From the NCBI GenBank assembly GCA_933228675.1, contig OW121743.1:61014639-61078638 (forward strand): a DNA stretch of 64,000 nt, read 5' to 3'. The translations under genes were made by a program, and so were the position numbers. The stretch comes from Stomorhina lunata (Eukaryota; Arthropoda; Insecta; Diptera; Rhiniidae). Position 1 is the stretch's first letter. Every line of letters starts with the position of its first letter. This document shows, one piece after another, positions 22,680 through 34,679 of the stretch. The notes below the pieces were generated by a model. The model worked only from the letters and a program-made list of their open reading frames with translations, was not told the DNA's origin and did no database searches.

Positions 22680-24535
22680 CAACTAATGGCAATCAATATC
22701 TGGACTATAAATGACGGTGCCCCCACTCGGATTATGTTTGCGCCAGTTCTCCCGACATAACAATTGCAAGTCCTTGTCTGATTAACTTCGTAATCTGGCG
22801 AGCAGTTGTGTCTGTGGCTTCAGACCACCTGCCCATAATCGTTACACTAGAGCGACCAAACGATTTTATCGCCTCTGAATGCCGTAAGTATATATTAGAA
22901 AAAATCAGACTGGAACTGCTTCAGAGAGTTTACCGACTGTCACTTTAGAGATCTAAAACCACCATCGAGGAAGTTTCGCATAACCATCAACGCTGCAGTC
23001 CCCAGTTTCTTCCCTGCCCATCCCACCCGTAGTAAAGCCGCACTTCCCAGCAGAAGCAGTGAGATTAGCAAAAGAACGTGATGCGATCCGCAGTACCCAC
23101 CCTGATGATTTCAGGAACAGCCAGCTGAACCATGATATTAGCAGGCTGGTAAATGAACTTAAAGAACTTCAACCATTGCCCGGGAATAAGTAAGTTGTGG
23201 TCCAATGTTCGATCTCTCTCGATGGGTGATCGGGTCACAATTAAGTTTGCCGAAACACCATATCCGACCTGAAAGCGTGCTCGAGTGCTTTTATTTGATT
23301 ATTTATTGACCACCCCTTGACATACAAGGCAAAAAGGAATCTAGTTTGCAAGCTGCATGACCTCGCAGTCTCGGACCCACCACAACTTTTTACGCCCGCT
23401 GAAATTGCAAAGGCCATCCGTAAGCCTTCAAAGGCAATTGGTCCTGACGAAATTTCCATGCTGATGCTAAAACACTTTGGCAAGTGGAGAGTCGAGTTTT
23501 TGACAGGTGTCCTAAATCAGTCTATGACTAGCCTCATTATAGCCGGGTAGAATGATTCCAAATCTAAAACCTGGAAAACTCGCGAATAAGAAATCATCGT
23601 ACAGACCAATATCCCTCTTATCGTCTGAAGCGAACACACTCGAGGCTCTACGCCTCCCCCAGCTGACCAGCCAACTACCAGAAGCTAGTCACCGGCACTG
23701 ATTCCGCAAAATACACAGTCATTACCACTCAGATCGCACAAGGCTTAAACCAGCAGAGGCATTGTGAAAGATAGGTATTTGGGGTCCTTGACTTGTCAAA
23801 AGTAAAGTTAAGAGACCAGCGCTCAAAACATCGTAGGGTCAATCAGGGAGTTCTTCAGGGCGGAGTCCTGTCGCCACTCCTATTTAACTTCTACCTATCT
23901 AAATTCCCAGCTCCACCGCAAGGCGTTGAAGTGATATCATAGGTGGACGACAGCATGATAAATGGCGACCTGCCATAATGTGGAACACCTATATGGTAAA
24001 GTGAATCTTTCTGACGTAACCTGAAGATATAACCAACTAAATCCCCAGCAACCCTATTTACCACCTGGACAAAAGAAGTAAGCTTATAACTTGGCATCGA
24101 GATCGGTGGCGTGCTACTTCCAACAGTGAACCACACGAAAATCCTATGAGTCACACTCGACAACCATTTTTATTCGTCAGCATATGCCATAAGTGTCGCT
24201 CATAAATTGTGATGTAGAAACAAGGTCCTTAACGCACTAGCCGGCAGTACTAGGGGAATGGACAAAGAAACCTATAAAACGATTGGTCAGTCAGTGGCAA
24301 ATTATGCTGCTTCGGATTGGTCAGCTTCGCTAAGTGATACTCAGTGGAGAAATATTCAATGATGTCAAAATGCAGTTCTAAAAACAATAACAGGCTGCCT
24401 ACAAATTACCCTACCACATCCTTTTCATAAGAAAACAGTTCCATTTAGGATGTTATCCCAAAAATCATCCAAACTTTAACATGACACAGTTGGTATCTTC
24501 TTCGAGGCATGTCAGGAAAGATCTTCGCGTATATG
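22680..24535 (+). pseudogene. Jockey-like non-LTR retrotransposon, degenerate
   Basis: Plus-strand fragments in order: an endonuclease C-terminal piece (NDGAPTRI, then SDHLP-like), a reverse transcriptase start (FTPAEIAKAIRKPSKAIGPD, MLKHFGKW), YRPISLL, LTSQLP, QGGVLSPLLFNFYLSKFP, a decayed YADD box (now V-D-D after a stop), and the tail DTQWRNIQ and TITGCLQ. Many stops and frameshifts; the 5' part (gag-like ORF and most of the endonuclease) is missing. The order and motifs match jockey-clade LINEs. The short minus frames across it are shadows. Confidence 0.8.
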
Positions 24536-24556
24536 AGGATAGTATACGAAGATATC

Positions 24557-24866
24557 TGGTGAACCGCCATGGTATAGCAGGTTAGTCATCCGCCTAGCAT
24601 ACAGAGGTCCCAAGTTCGATCCCCAGTCAGACCCATTTGAAAAAAATAAATTTTCGAAAAAGCGGCGGTTCTCCTCATAACTCAGCGAGCCACTGGTTAT
24701 TGAGTATTAGGCTATGTAAAACTTCTCTAAGCATTTGCACTTCGGAGCCGGAGTTAAAACGTAGGTCCCTTTCATGAGTCTAAAAATAGAATCGGACGCA
24801 GCTCATTGTCTGAGAGAAGTATCCCTTATTCCAATTGGAATGTTGTCGGGGAGTTATATTTATATA
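24557..24866 (+). mobile_element. tRNA-derived SINE with 14-bp target duplication
   Basis: A box TAGCAGGTTAG at 24575-24585 and B box AGTTCGATCCC at 24613-24623, a body of about 230 bp, and an AT tail (ttatatttatatata). The exact 14-mer TATACGAAGATATC flanks it at 24543-24556 and 24867-24880, direct evidence of insertion by target-primed retroposition. Not a functional tRNA gene. It sits immediately after the end of the jockey-like remnant. Confidence 0.85.
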
Positions 24867-24957
24867 TATACGAAGATATCCACTTGGTGCTTTAGATCGT
24901 ATCTTGTACATGGCAGCATTAAATAACATTCATATTTTAACATACATAATTGAAGTA

Positions 24958-25774
24958 AAGGGTTATCCATTTCTTGGTTTCAAAAGTATAGGATTGGAAT
25001 TCGACATTTGTCAAAATTAGTTGTTAAACCAATTTTTTTCTTTTCAGTTGAAAGTATAACATTGACGAAAATGGATCGCTTAAGTATCAGACAAATTGTC
25101 AAAACATACTACAAAAATGGTGATTCTGCAACAGTCACAAATCGGCAATTGGCAAAATTGTGAAGAAATTTAAAGAGATTGGAGCGGTTACAAATATTAT
25201 AAGGCCTGTGCATTATCGTTTTGCTCGTTTCGCTGAAAATATCGCTGCTGTAAGTGAAAGTGTTGCCGAAGACCCGAATGTGTCGATTTTTCGTCGTTCT
25301 CAGGAGTTATGACGAACACATTTTTGAAGAATACGACTTGGAGAATATGTGGTTTCAACAAGGCGGTGCCACATGCCACACAACTCGAGCGAATATGCCT
25401 GTATTGCAAAAGACATTTCCTGGCCGCATAATTTCTCGTCGTGGTGATATCTACTGGCCATCAAGATCACGTGATTTGACACCATTAGACTTTTTTGTGG
25501 GGCTACGCGAAAGACCGTGTTTATGAAGATAAACATTTAAATCTTGAGCATTTAAAAATCAACATTCGTCATGTTATGGCTGAAGAAATACTACCCAAAA
25601 TGTATCAGAAAGTCAATTACATAAAAAAATCAACGCTTTTAACATTTCGTGTGGTAGTCATTAAAATAATCTTAACGTTCAAACTTTATAAAAAAAAAGA
25701 AATATTATGAAAAAAATATTTTACATGTATTGTATTTGCGTTCACTTTTGAAACCGCCAAAACGGATAACCCGA
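24958..25774 (+). mobile_element. Mariner element, internally deleted copy
   Basis: Terminal inverted repeats: 24960-24987 (gggttatccatttcttgg ...) against 25744-25772 (reverse complement), one indel; TA dinucleotides at 24956-24957 and 25775-25776 form the expected target duplication. The relic ORF starts MDRLSIRQIVKTYYKNGDSA, is soon frameshifted, resumes with EDPNVSIFRRSQEL, then jumps across a large deletion to DLENMWFQQGGATCH and SRDLTPLDFF. The second catalytic Asp is Gly here. The spacing to the third Asp position is 41 residues, which fits DD41D (rosa-like) mariners. Non-autonomous and dead. Confidence 0.85.
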
Positions 25775-25776
25775 TA

Positions 25777-26979
25777 TTTCTTAATTTTAAAAATGTTCAT
25801 CCATTTTATCACAAAATTTGAGTGAATCTTAATAATCGATGAAATCTTCGCTGAATAGGCCACAAAGAGTATAATTGGCCTCAGAGGTTCATCTTTTGTA
25901 AATTCAAACTCGAGCTATCTTTTGAAAACCTATTTAGTTTAGTTTAGTTTTTATCCATTTCTTCCCAGCTTCCAAAACCCGAAAAATTTAAACTTTTTTT
26001 TAAAGTGTTATTTTTGTTTCACTCGAAATTGTCTGGTATCGAGGAAGACCTGTATTAAAAACACTAGAGTTGCTTATCTTTGATTTTAGTTCTTTAACAC
26101 GAATTGGGATTTTGTTAATCAAAATGTTTATTGATATCTTTGACAAATTTAGCAGACTCATAGTTTGAAACGAAATTTATTTTCAAAAATTTTTCTATTA
26201 TTGATTAAAATTTAATCTGTATTTGATCTAAAATGGGAAGCCATAGTTTTTTTTCAATCACACAAGAATATTTTTTTTGATTATACAATTTTTTACTAAA
26301 AATAAAATAATTATAATTATAAATTTAGTTAAACCTTTGCTCATTAGGAAATATTGAGTTTTTGTACATTATATTAACATGTGTTCCTTGCACTAATGAT
26401 TTACTGCACCAGAAAGTACAGAAACGTTTTGGTCTAAATCCATATTTATCAAAAAAACTGTTATAAAGTTTATGAAGATATAATCTTAAAAATTTTATAA
26501 ACATAACAAAAAACAAAACCATAAACAAAACAGAATATGAACATATTTTTTCAAAAGACTCAAGATTATTTTTCTAAAATAAACAAAAATTTATCTTTTG
26601 CCTTCCTCAAGTTACTCACTTTATTTATTTTCAAATAAGTTTTGTAAATATTAAACATATAATGCAATATTTTATTTTTAATGTTTATTTCCGCGATCTA
26701 TTTTATTTATTTATACTGTCGCGATCATGTCAGTTTGAATATAAAAGTGCAACTGAAATATGGAAAAAATTTGCTCTCTAAAAGAACTACCGCGAAATTC
26801 AATATTGAATTTTAATATGAATTGTCATTCATAAATAATCTTATCGCTAGAACTTTTTTCTAACATAGGTATTGTTTATATTTTGGTTTGTTTATTATAT
26901 TAATAATTTTTTGTTATTATTTTCAAAGCATTTAGATACCCGGTAGGTCAAAAAGTTTTCCGGCGAAAACTTTTCATAT
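25777..26979. other. Unassigned AT-rich DNA
   Basis: About 1.2 kb with no recognisable gene, RNA or repeat boundary. Short open frames (for example 26325-26528 minus) have no family features. Confidence 0.5.
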
Positions 26980-27195
26980 AAAACTTATATTGAATATAGA
27001 AATTTTCTATCGAAAATTTTCTAAATAGAAATTTTCTATCAAAAATTTTCAATATAGAAATTTACAAATTTCCAATATAGAAATTTTCTATCGAAAATTT
27101 TCAATATAGAAACTTACAAATTTCTAATATAGAAATTTACAAAATATCAATTTTCTATGGAAAATTTTCAAAATTTTTTAATAAAGAAATTTTCT
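26980..27195. repeat. Small array D of AT-rich units
   Basis: About seven diverged units alternating ATAGAAATTTTCTAT and CGAAAATTTTCAAT. Clearly related in style to the other ~30-bp arrays (TTTTCTAT core) but too degenerate for a firm period. Confidence 0.7.
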
Positions 27196-27759
27196 AAAAA
27201 AATGTTTCTTGTAACTTTGATGGACCGTCGGATTAAATTCATTAATTTATTTTAAATTCTTTAAAATTCATTTCCGAGAAGATACTTTCTTAAACAAAAG
27301 AGACAAGTTGTCGTTTTACTTTTGAATCACTTATGGAAATGACTTATTCATTGCACATAAACGATCTAGAGGAGATTGGAGGCATGTTAAAAACTATTAC
27401 ACTTAATAGTAACAAATTTAAATGTAACAGATAAAATCTATTACGAAAAGATTTCCCTAAATGATAATGCTTGATAATGGTGTAATGATAATTCTATGTA
27501 TTTATATGTAAATCAGTAACACTAGGCAACAGTACATATTTTGGAATATTTAAATAAGATTGTAAAGATTAAGCATAAATATTCTAAAAAACCGAACAAC
27601 AAAAAAATATTTTAAGATATGAAGTTTTATGACTTTAGACTTTTTCGCAAAATCTTTTAAAAATAATCTTTTGCTGACAATAAAAGAAAACTAAAGATCA
27701 AATTTTGACGTTACACAATTAATATACCCAGCAGTTTCAGTAATTTTTTGGGGGCTTCC
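27196..27759. other. Unassigned AT-rich DNA
   Basis: Nothing recognisable. It separates arrays D and E. Confidence 0.4.
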
Positions 27760-28615
27760 GTAAAGATATTTTATAATAGAAATTTTCTATAGAGAAATTT
27801 TATAATGAAAATTTTTTATAGAACAATTTGATAAGGAAAATTTTTTATAGAAAAATTTAATAATGACAATTTTTTATAGAAAAATTTTCTATAAAAAATT
27901 TTTATCATAAAAATTTTCTATGGAAAAATTTTTAAATGAAAATTTTGTATAGAAAAATTTTATAATGAAAATTTTCTATAGCAAAATTTTATAATGAAAA
28001 TTTTCTATAGAAAAATTGTATAATGAAAATTTTCTATTGAAAAATTTAATATTGGACAAATTTTATGATAAAAATTTTCTATATCAAATTTTTTATAGAC
28101 AAATTTTATAATGAAAATATTCTATAGACAAATTTTATAATGAAAATTTTCTATAGAAAAATTTTATAATGAAAATTATCTTTAGATAAATTTTCTGATG
28201 CAAATTTTTTATAAAAAAATTTTATAATAAATAATTTCTATAAAAAAATTTTATAATAAAAAATTTCTATAGAAAAATTTTATAATGAAAATTTTCTTCA
28301 GAAAAATTGTATAATGAAAATTTTCTATAGAAAAATTTTAAAATAAAAGTTTTCTATAGAAAAATTTTAAAATAAAAGTTTTCTATAGAAAAATTTTATA
28401 ATAAAAATTTTCTATAAAAAAATTTTATAATGAAAATTTTATAAAAAAAAAATTTCTATAGAAAAATTTTATAATAAAAAAATTTCTATAGAAAATAATA
28501 TAATATAATAAAAAACTTTCTATTGAAAAAATTTTATAATAAATATATTTTTTAATTATCTTTAGAAAAATTTTCTGATGCAAATTTTTTATAAAAAAAT
28601 TTTATAATAAACAAT

Positions 28616-28875
28616 TTCTGATGGTCGTGGGTTCGAGTCGGGCTCAGGTTCATGTCATAAATTATTTTTTTAATTTATGATTTTTAAATTAGATGAATAA
28701 ATTTTAGGAATACTGAAAAAACTATGTGACACTTAGCAGTGTGGAATGCTGCATTTTCTGTCCCGCTACGGACTTCATCAGCACACTGTGTCACCAACTG
28801 TTAGATGCCAGTAGTTAAGATCATCTATTTAACTGAATTCTTAAGCGAAATTGAAAACGAGAATTATGTTAACAC
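28616..28875 (+). mobile_element. SINE-like insertion within array E (5'-truncated)
   Basis: B-box-like GGTTCGAGTC at 28630-28639 without an upstream A box, then an AT-rich stretch and a conserved tail gcagtgtggaatgctgcatt. The same order occurs at 22440-22640. Unlike the array around it, it has normal base composition. Its tail contains, on the opposite strand, the hammerhead motif at 28728-28792. Confidence 0.65.
28728..28792 (-). ncRNA. Hammerhead ribozyme motif antisense to the SINE
   Basis: Minus strand: stem I GACACAGTGTG, core CTGATGA (28781-28775), stem II GTCC/GGAC with loop around TAGC, core GAAA (28758-28755), stem III AATG-CAG-CATT, cleavage-site C (28744), stem I return strand CACACTG then CTAAG then TGTC. 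Stem I has 7 perfect pairs, an internal bulge, then 4 more, as expected for type I hammerheads whose stem I and stem II loops contact each other. Weak point: an A-A apposition where the stem II base usually has G-C. All core bases of CUGANGA, GAAA and the UH site are present. Confidence 0.65.
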
Positions 28876-30830
28876 TTTTATAATAAAAAATTTCTATAGA
28901 AAAATTTTATAATGAAAATTTTATAATGAAAATTTTCTACAGAAAAATTGTATAATGAAAATTTTCTATAGAAAAATTTTAAAATAAAAGTTTTCTATAG
29001 AAAAATTTTATAATAAAAATTTTCTTTAAAAAAATTTTATAATGAAAATTTTTTTTGAAAATTTTATAAAAAAAAATTTTCTATAGAAAAATTTTATAAT
29101 AAAAAAATTTCTATAGAAAATTTTATAATAAAAAACTTTCTATTGAAAAAATTTTATAATAAATATATTTTTTAATTATCTTTAGAAAAATTTTCTGATG
29201 CAAATTTTTTATAAAAAAATTTTATAATAAATAATTTCTATAAAAAAATTTTGAAATAAAAAATTTCTATAGAAAAATTTTATAAAGAAAATTTTATAAT
29301 GAAAATTTTCTACAGAAAAATTGTATAATGAAAATTTTCTATAGAAAAATTTTAAAATAAAAGTTTTCTATAGAAAAATTTTATAATAAAAATTTTCTAT
29401 AAAAAAATTTTATAATGAAAATTTTTTTTGAAAATTTTATAAAAAAAAATTTTCTATAGAAAAATTTTATAATAAAAAAATTTTTATAGAAAATTTTATA
29501 ATAAAAAACTTTCTATTGAAAAAATTTTATAATAAATATATTTTTTAAAAAACTTTTATAATGGAAATTTTCTACTACAATTTTATAATAAAAATTTACT
29601 ATAGAAAAATTTTTTAATGAAAATTTTCAATAGAAACATTTTTCAATAAAAATTTTCTATAGCAAAATTTTACAATGAAAATTTTCTCTAAAAAAATTTT
29701 ATAATGAAAATTTTCTAAACAAAAATTTTATAATGAAAATTTTCTATAGAAAAATTTGATAATGAAAACTTTTTGCAGAAAAATATAATAAAAATTTTCT
29801 ATAGAAAATTTTTTGATGACAATTTTCTATAGAAAGTTTAAGAATGAAAATTTTTATTATAAACATTTTTTAAAGAAAATTTTCTTTGTAAACATTTTTT
29901 AATGAAAATTTTCTATAAAAAAATTTTTATAATGAAAATTTTCTACAAAAAAGTATATAAGTGAAATTTTCTACAGAAAAATTTTATAATGAAAATTTTC
30001 CATAGAAAAATTATTTAATGAAAATTTTCTTTAGAAAAATTTTGTAATGAAAATTTTCTATAGAAAATTTTTATAATGAAAATTTTCAATAGAAAAAGTA
30101 TATAAGTGAAATTTTCTATAGGAAAATTTAATAATGAAAATTTTCCTTAGAATAATTTTATAATAAATTTTTTTTGTTTTGAAAAATTTTATAATGAAAA
30201 TTTGCTATAAAAAACTTTTATAATAAACATTTTCTATGGACAAACCTTATGATAAAAATTTTCTATATAAAATTTTTTATAGAAAAGTTTTATAATGAAA
30301 ATTTTGTGTAGATACGTTTTGTAATAAAAATTTTATATACAAAAATTTTATAATGAAAAGTTTTAATAGAAAAGTTAAATAATTAAAATTTTTTTTATAG
30401 AAAAATTATATAATGAAAATTTTCTATAACAAAAATTTATAATGAAAATTTTCTATAGAGAAATTATATAATGAAAATTTTCTATAAAAACTTTTATATT
30501 GAAAGTTTTTGAAATAGAAATTTTTTTTAATAAAAAGTTTCTATAAAAAACTTTTTAAAAAAGATTTTTCTATAGATAAATTTTTAAATAAAAATGTCTA
30601 AAAAAATTTGTTTAATCAAAATTTTATACCAAAAAAAAATTTGTAATGAAAATTTTCTACACAAAAATTTTCTATAGAAAATTGTTAAAAAGTAAACTTT
30701 CTATAGAAAACTTATGTATTGAAAATTTTCAACTAAAATCTATAAAATAAATATTTTCTATAGAAAACTTTTATAATAAAAAAAATTCTATATAAAATAG
30801 TTATAAACATTTTATAACGAAAATTTTTCA

Positions 30831-31567
30831 TCGAAATATTCCTAGAGTGGTAAAATGTGGTTGTTCGAAAAATAAATTGTTTTGGGAACTACTGGGTACA
30901 GAAGGAGCTCATATGCATTTAATTGTACAATGTCAAAACTTATCAGGTGCTTCCGATCTTAAAATTCTATTATAATATTCACTTTATTGCATATATGGTT
31001 CTTTAAAAAAGAAACAATTTTTAGAACATATTTTGGGGTCATTCGATTTCATAACTTAAAGTATTTTCCTATTGTTGAGTTTTAAAAAAATATTTATGTT
31101 AAAATATTTCAAATTAGTGTTGCCGAGTGTTACAGATAACATATAGTATTACAGTTACACCCTAAAAGCATTATCTTTCAGTGTAATAGAATCGCAGCTA
31201 CTGATTTAAGTTTAATAAATTGAATCAGTAAAATATAAATTTTTAACAACTCAATATAATAAACTTTATCACGCCTCCAATCTTCTTTAAGTAGAACGTT
31301 CACGTGCTAAGATTAATTTTTTTTAGGAACAATATTTTTATGGGTTACCTATACATCAGCAGAAACTTATAATATAATTCCCTTCCATAATAATGTAGCT
31401 TATAATTATTGTAGTATTAAATTTTTTTTTGATATTTTTCCTATTTTTATCGGAACATATTAAAGTGATATCGAAGTGACGTCGATGATGATTATTCAAT
31501 TTTTGTATTTTTAGCTGCTAAGGAGGAATACATTTTTGATCTCTACACTTGCGGTTTTAAAACACAA
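30831..31567. other. Unassigned AT-rich DNA
   Basis: No gene or known repeat recognised between array E and the second ~130-bp-unit repeat. Confidence 0.4.
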
Positions 31568-32835
31568 TCTTATATTCTTAAACGAGCAATAATTGTATGT
31601 ATTTATATATATATATATATAGAATGACTATCTCGAAAACGGCTCTAACGATTTTGATAAAATTTGGACAGTGGGTATCTTTTTTGATGTATAGGTCGAA
31701 GAAGAAGGGACTTTTGGAACCTTTGATTCTAAGAGGGTAAAAACGGGTAAAAAGGGGAAAAAATCGAAAACGCTATATCTCCTTAAGTAATAGGTATAGA
31801 AACAAAATTTAAATTACGTTTTAAACAGCTATGAAAATAAACGGACAGGTGTTTGGTACTTTTTTGAAACTATGTCCGATAAGGGGTAAAAAAGGGTGAA
31901 AATAGTTTTTTTGGTACCTTTTTAACCCACTCTTATATTTTGAACTAAGGAATATATAAAGAAACTTTGTACTGCAATCAATAGATGTGAAAGAAATATT
32001 AAACACGTATTTGGTACTTTTTTGATTTTGTGGCCAAAATGTGTAAAAAAGGGATAAACTGATGACTTAACATCTACAAAAGTAATATGAATAGGAAAAT
32101 AATGTTAACTGCTTTCTAATAAAATGTACCGAATTCAATTGGTACCAAAGAAGTACCAATTATGCATATGGAACTTTTTGAAATTAGGGGATAAAAAGGG
32201 GAAAAAATTAGTAATATTATAACTTTAAAACAAATGAATGTTTGTCTGTATGTATGTTCTTTATAGAATAGTAAACTGTGAATTTGATCATGTTATGCTC
32301 TTTAGCAAAGATGTTGCGGATAAGCCGGCGGAGGTTTTTAAGTTGGTAAACAGAATTTCCGACAGGTGGCGCCACTGAAAATTACTAAAAATTAATTAAA
32401 TCGTAAACTGTACATTTGATCATACTATGATCTTTTGCAAAGTTGTAGCGCATGAGCCGGCGGATGCTTTTTAATTGTTGTGAATAATTTCCGACAGGTG
32501 GCGCTACTGAAAATTACTCAAAGTCAATTTAATCGTAAGCTCTACATATAATCATGCACATGAGCCGACGAAAGTTTCTTAGTTGGTTTGAAGAAATTTC
32601 GACAGGTGGCGCCACTGTGCATTTGATCAGACTATAAGTGAATTAAAGCATAAACTGTGCATTTGATCGTGTTATGATCATAAGCAAAGTTGTTACGCAT
32701 AAGCAGATGAAGGTTTCTTAGTAAAAAATGAATTAAATCGTAAACTGTGCATTTGATCAGACTATAATCTTTAGCAAAGTTGTTGCGCTTGAGTCGACGG
32801 TAGTTTATGTTGGTATGACCAATTTTCAAAATTAT
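31568..32835 (+). repeat. Dispersed repeat, copy 2, with tandem ~130-bp units
   Basis: Same order of blocks as 3146-4278: tcttatattcttaaacgagc, TA run, gaatgactatctcgaaaacg, then the gcaaagttgt / gacaggtggcgccact units from about 32270 on. Last units are partly deleted. No inverted duplicate here, unlike copy 1. Confidence 0.75.
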
Positions 32836-34123
32836 TTAAAATGGGTTAAACTGTAACTGTATAAAATAAAATATAAAAAATTTTAAAATTTGCCTCAAAA
32901 TGCTTATCATAAAGGCCCGAGCAAGGCTCGGTCAACCAGGTACTAAGTGAATTATATTGATAATAAAAATATTTAAATTTCTTAATATGAAATATAAATA
33001 CTTCAGCTATAAGTATGAGTGATTGTGAAAGGTCTTGTGACGTAATTGTGAGGGAAGAATTGTAAGACAAACATTTTTTTTATAAATTTATTTGTGATAT
33101 TGTTGGTGATAAATTTCCAATTTCAGAAATTATACCTGTTACCAAATCAGCTAAGGAATTTTAGAGTTATGAAAAACAAAAATAAAACTGCATATATGAA
33201 ACATTATAATTGATTATAATACTATAATTGATTATAATCCTCAAGGACATGTAATGGCCAGTGAAAATTGTAATAACTCGAAAACTGTTTAACCGATGTA
33301 GCTTATTGGAAAAATCATTGCGTTTGCACTAAGAACTAGAATCCACTTTTTTGCAAAAGGGAGAATAAATAGCTTTAATTTTGCAAAAACTGAAAATTTG
33401 TCAATTTTTTTCGATTTAAAAGCTATTTTTCAGATTTGGGGCCTATACGCTATGTGTTAACGTTGTCCAATTCGACTAAAATTTTGTGGGTGGAAGTTTC
33501 TCACCAAATGTCACAATAATTAGACATGCAACCCTTAAAATTGGAAAATTTCCAGGGTTGCTATGATGGCTATAATGCGTATATCAAGCAAAAAATTAAA
33601 ATTTTGTGAAAATGAGCGAATTCACTAAATTGTGAATAAATTCGAAAAAAATCAATCGATTTTTATGGTCGATATCTCATTTTGTTGCTTTTATATGTCG
33701 CTATGCGATAAAATAATAAATATGGAAGATTTTTGCCGTTTTCGATTTTTCATGATTTTTTTAAAACGAAAATTTTTGCCATTTTTATGTAAAAAATATA
33801 TTTGTTTCTTAAGTTTTTTATTATAACTCCGATACTATTGATCCGATTGAAACGCGATATAGACGAATTAAAGGCTATGTAAATCTTAATTTTTCTGATG
33901 TTATTTTAATAATATCGGACTAGTAGTTTTTGAGTTATCATTACTTATTTAAAGAAACGTCTAAAAAAAATTGCAATTTAAAAAAAAAATTTCAAAAAAA
34001 AAAAAATCTTGCAATTTTTTTTGTATTTTGTTGTGCTGTGTTATTAGAAACTAGTCTATGATTGGATGACCTTGAAAACTTCTATGTAAATTTTCTCTAT
34101 TTTATTAATATTTTTAATTACAG
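32836..34123. other. Unassigned AT-rich DNA
   Basis: Nothing coding recognised. It lies directly upstream of the candidate terminal exon at 34124 and ends in a pyrimidine-rich tract that could serve as its acceptor region. Confidence 0.4.
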
Positions 34124-34232
34124 ATTTAACTCTTCTTATCACCAATTAAAACTATCCTCTAGTTACAAAGAAATTGCCCTCATTGACCTTATGCGTGCCC
34201 ACTGTCGTCATAAGCTATTCAAGAGTAATTAA
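34124..34232 (+). CDS. Candidate terminal exon of an unknown gene
   Basis: A good 3' splice site (ttttaattacag) precedes 109 nt that are open in one frame after a single phase base, giving FNSSYHQLKLSSSYKEIAL followed by IDLMRAHCRHKLFKSN and TAA at 34230-34232. The segment is richer in G+C than its surroundings and has protein-like composition; AATAAA follows at about 34352. No upstream exon can be recognised in this repeat-rich neighbourhood. I do not recognise the protein. It could also be chance. Confidence 0.35.
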
Positions 34233-34679
34233 AAGAGCCCACCGAATATACGATCGAATGTTTATTCGAATATTTGTCTGAGAACTGCATTATCGATAGA
34301 AATAAATTAACTTATCTAGCAAAAACACAAACCATATTTATGAATTTAAAGAAATAAAATATTTTTTGTTATTCTTATCTGAATTTCACAGCGGACTTTA
34401 AATCCCTCAAACATAATCAGGTCATAATGGTTCCACACACATTTATATATCCGAATTATTGTAAAATATTGCCCAAAATTTCATAGTATAAATTATTTCT
34501 ACCCCGCTTTATCATTGCAAGCAAAACAAACTAATTACCAAAGACAAAAACCAAAGTGATTACAAACATCACCGCTAGATGTTTAGTCTTTCCAGGGGTG
34601 GAATGATAACAGTAAATTTTGGAAAAATTTCAAATGCATAGAAAATTATTAATTTGTTATTATCAATAGTCAAATTAAG
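34233..34679. other. Possible 3' UTR and unassigned DNA
   Basis: Follows the candidate terminal exon; contains AATAAA near 34352. No other structure seen before the array begins. Confidence 0.35.

Larger units (their letters stand above)
27760..30830. repeat. 29-bp AT-rich array E (about 3.1 kb)
   Basis: About 95 units of 29 bp: ATAATGAAAA plus TTTTCTATAGAAAAATTTT, all in one orientation, with decaying ends. It is interrupted by a SINE at 28616-28875. A marker segment containing ttttctgatgcaaatttttt occurs three times (about 28190, 28570, 29190), showing duplication of blocks of roughly 400-600 bp. Confidence 0.92.
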
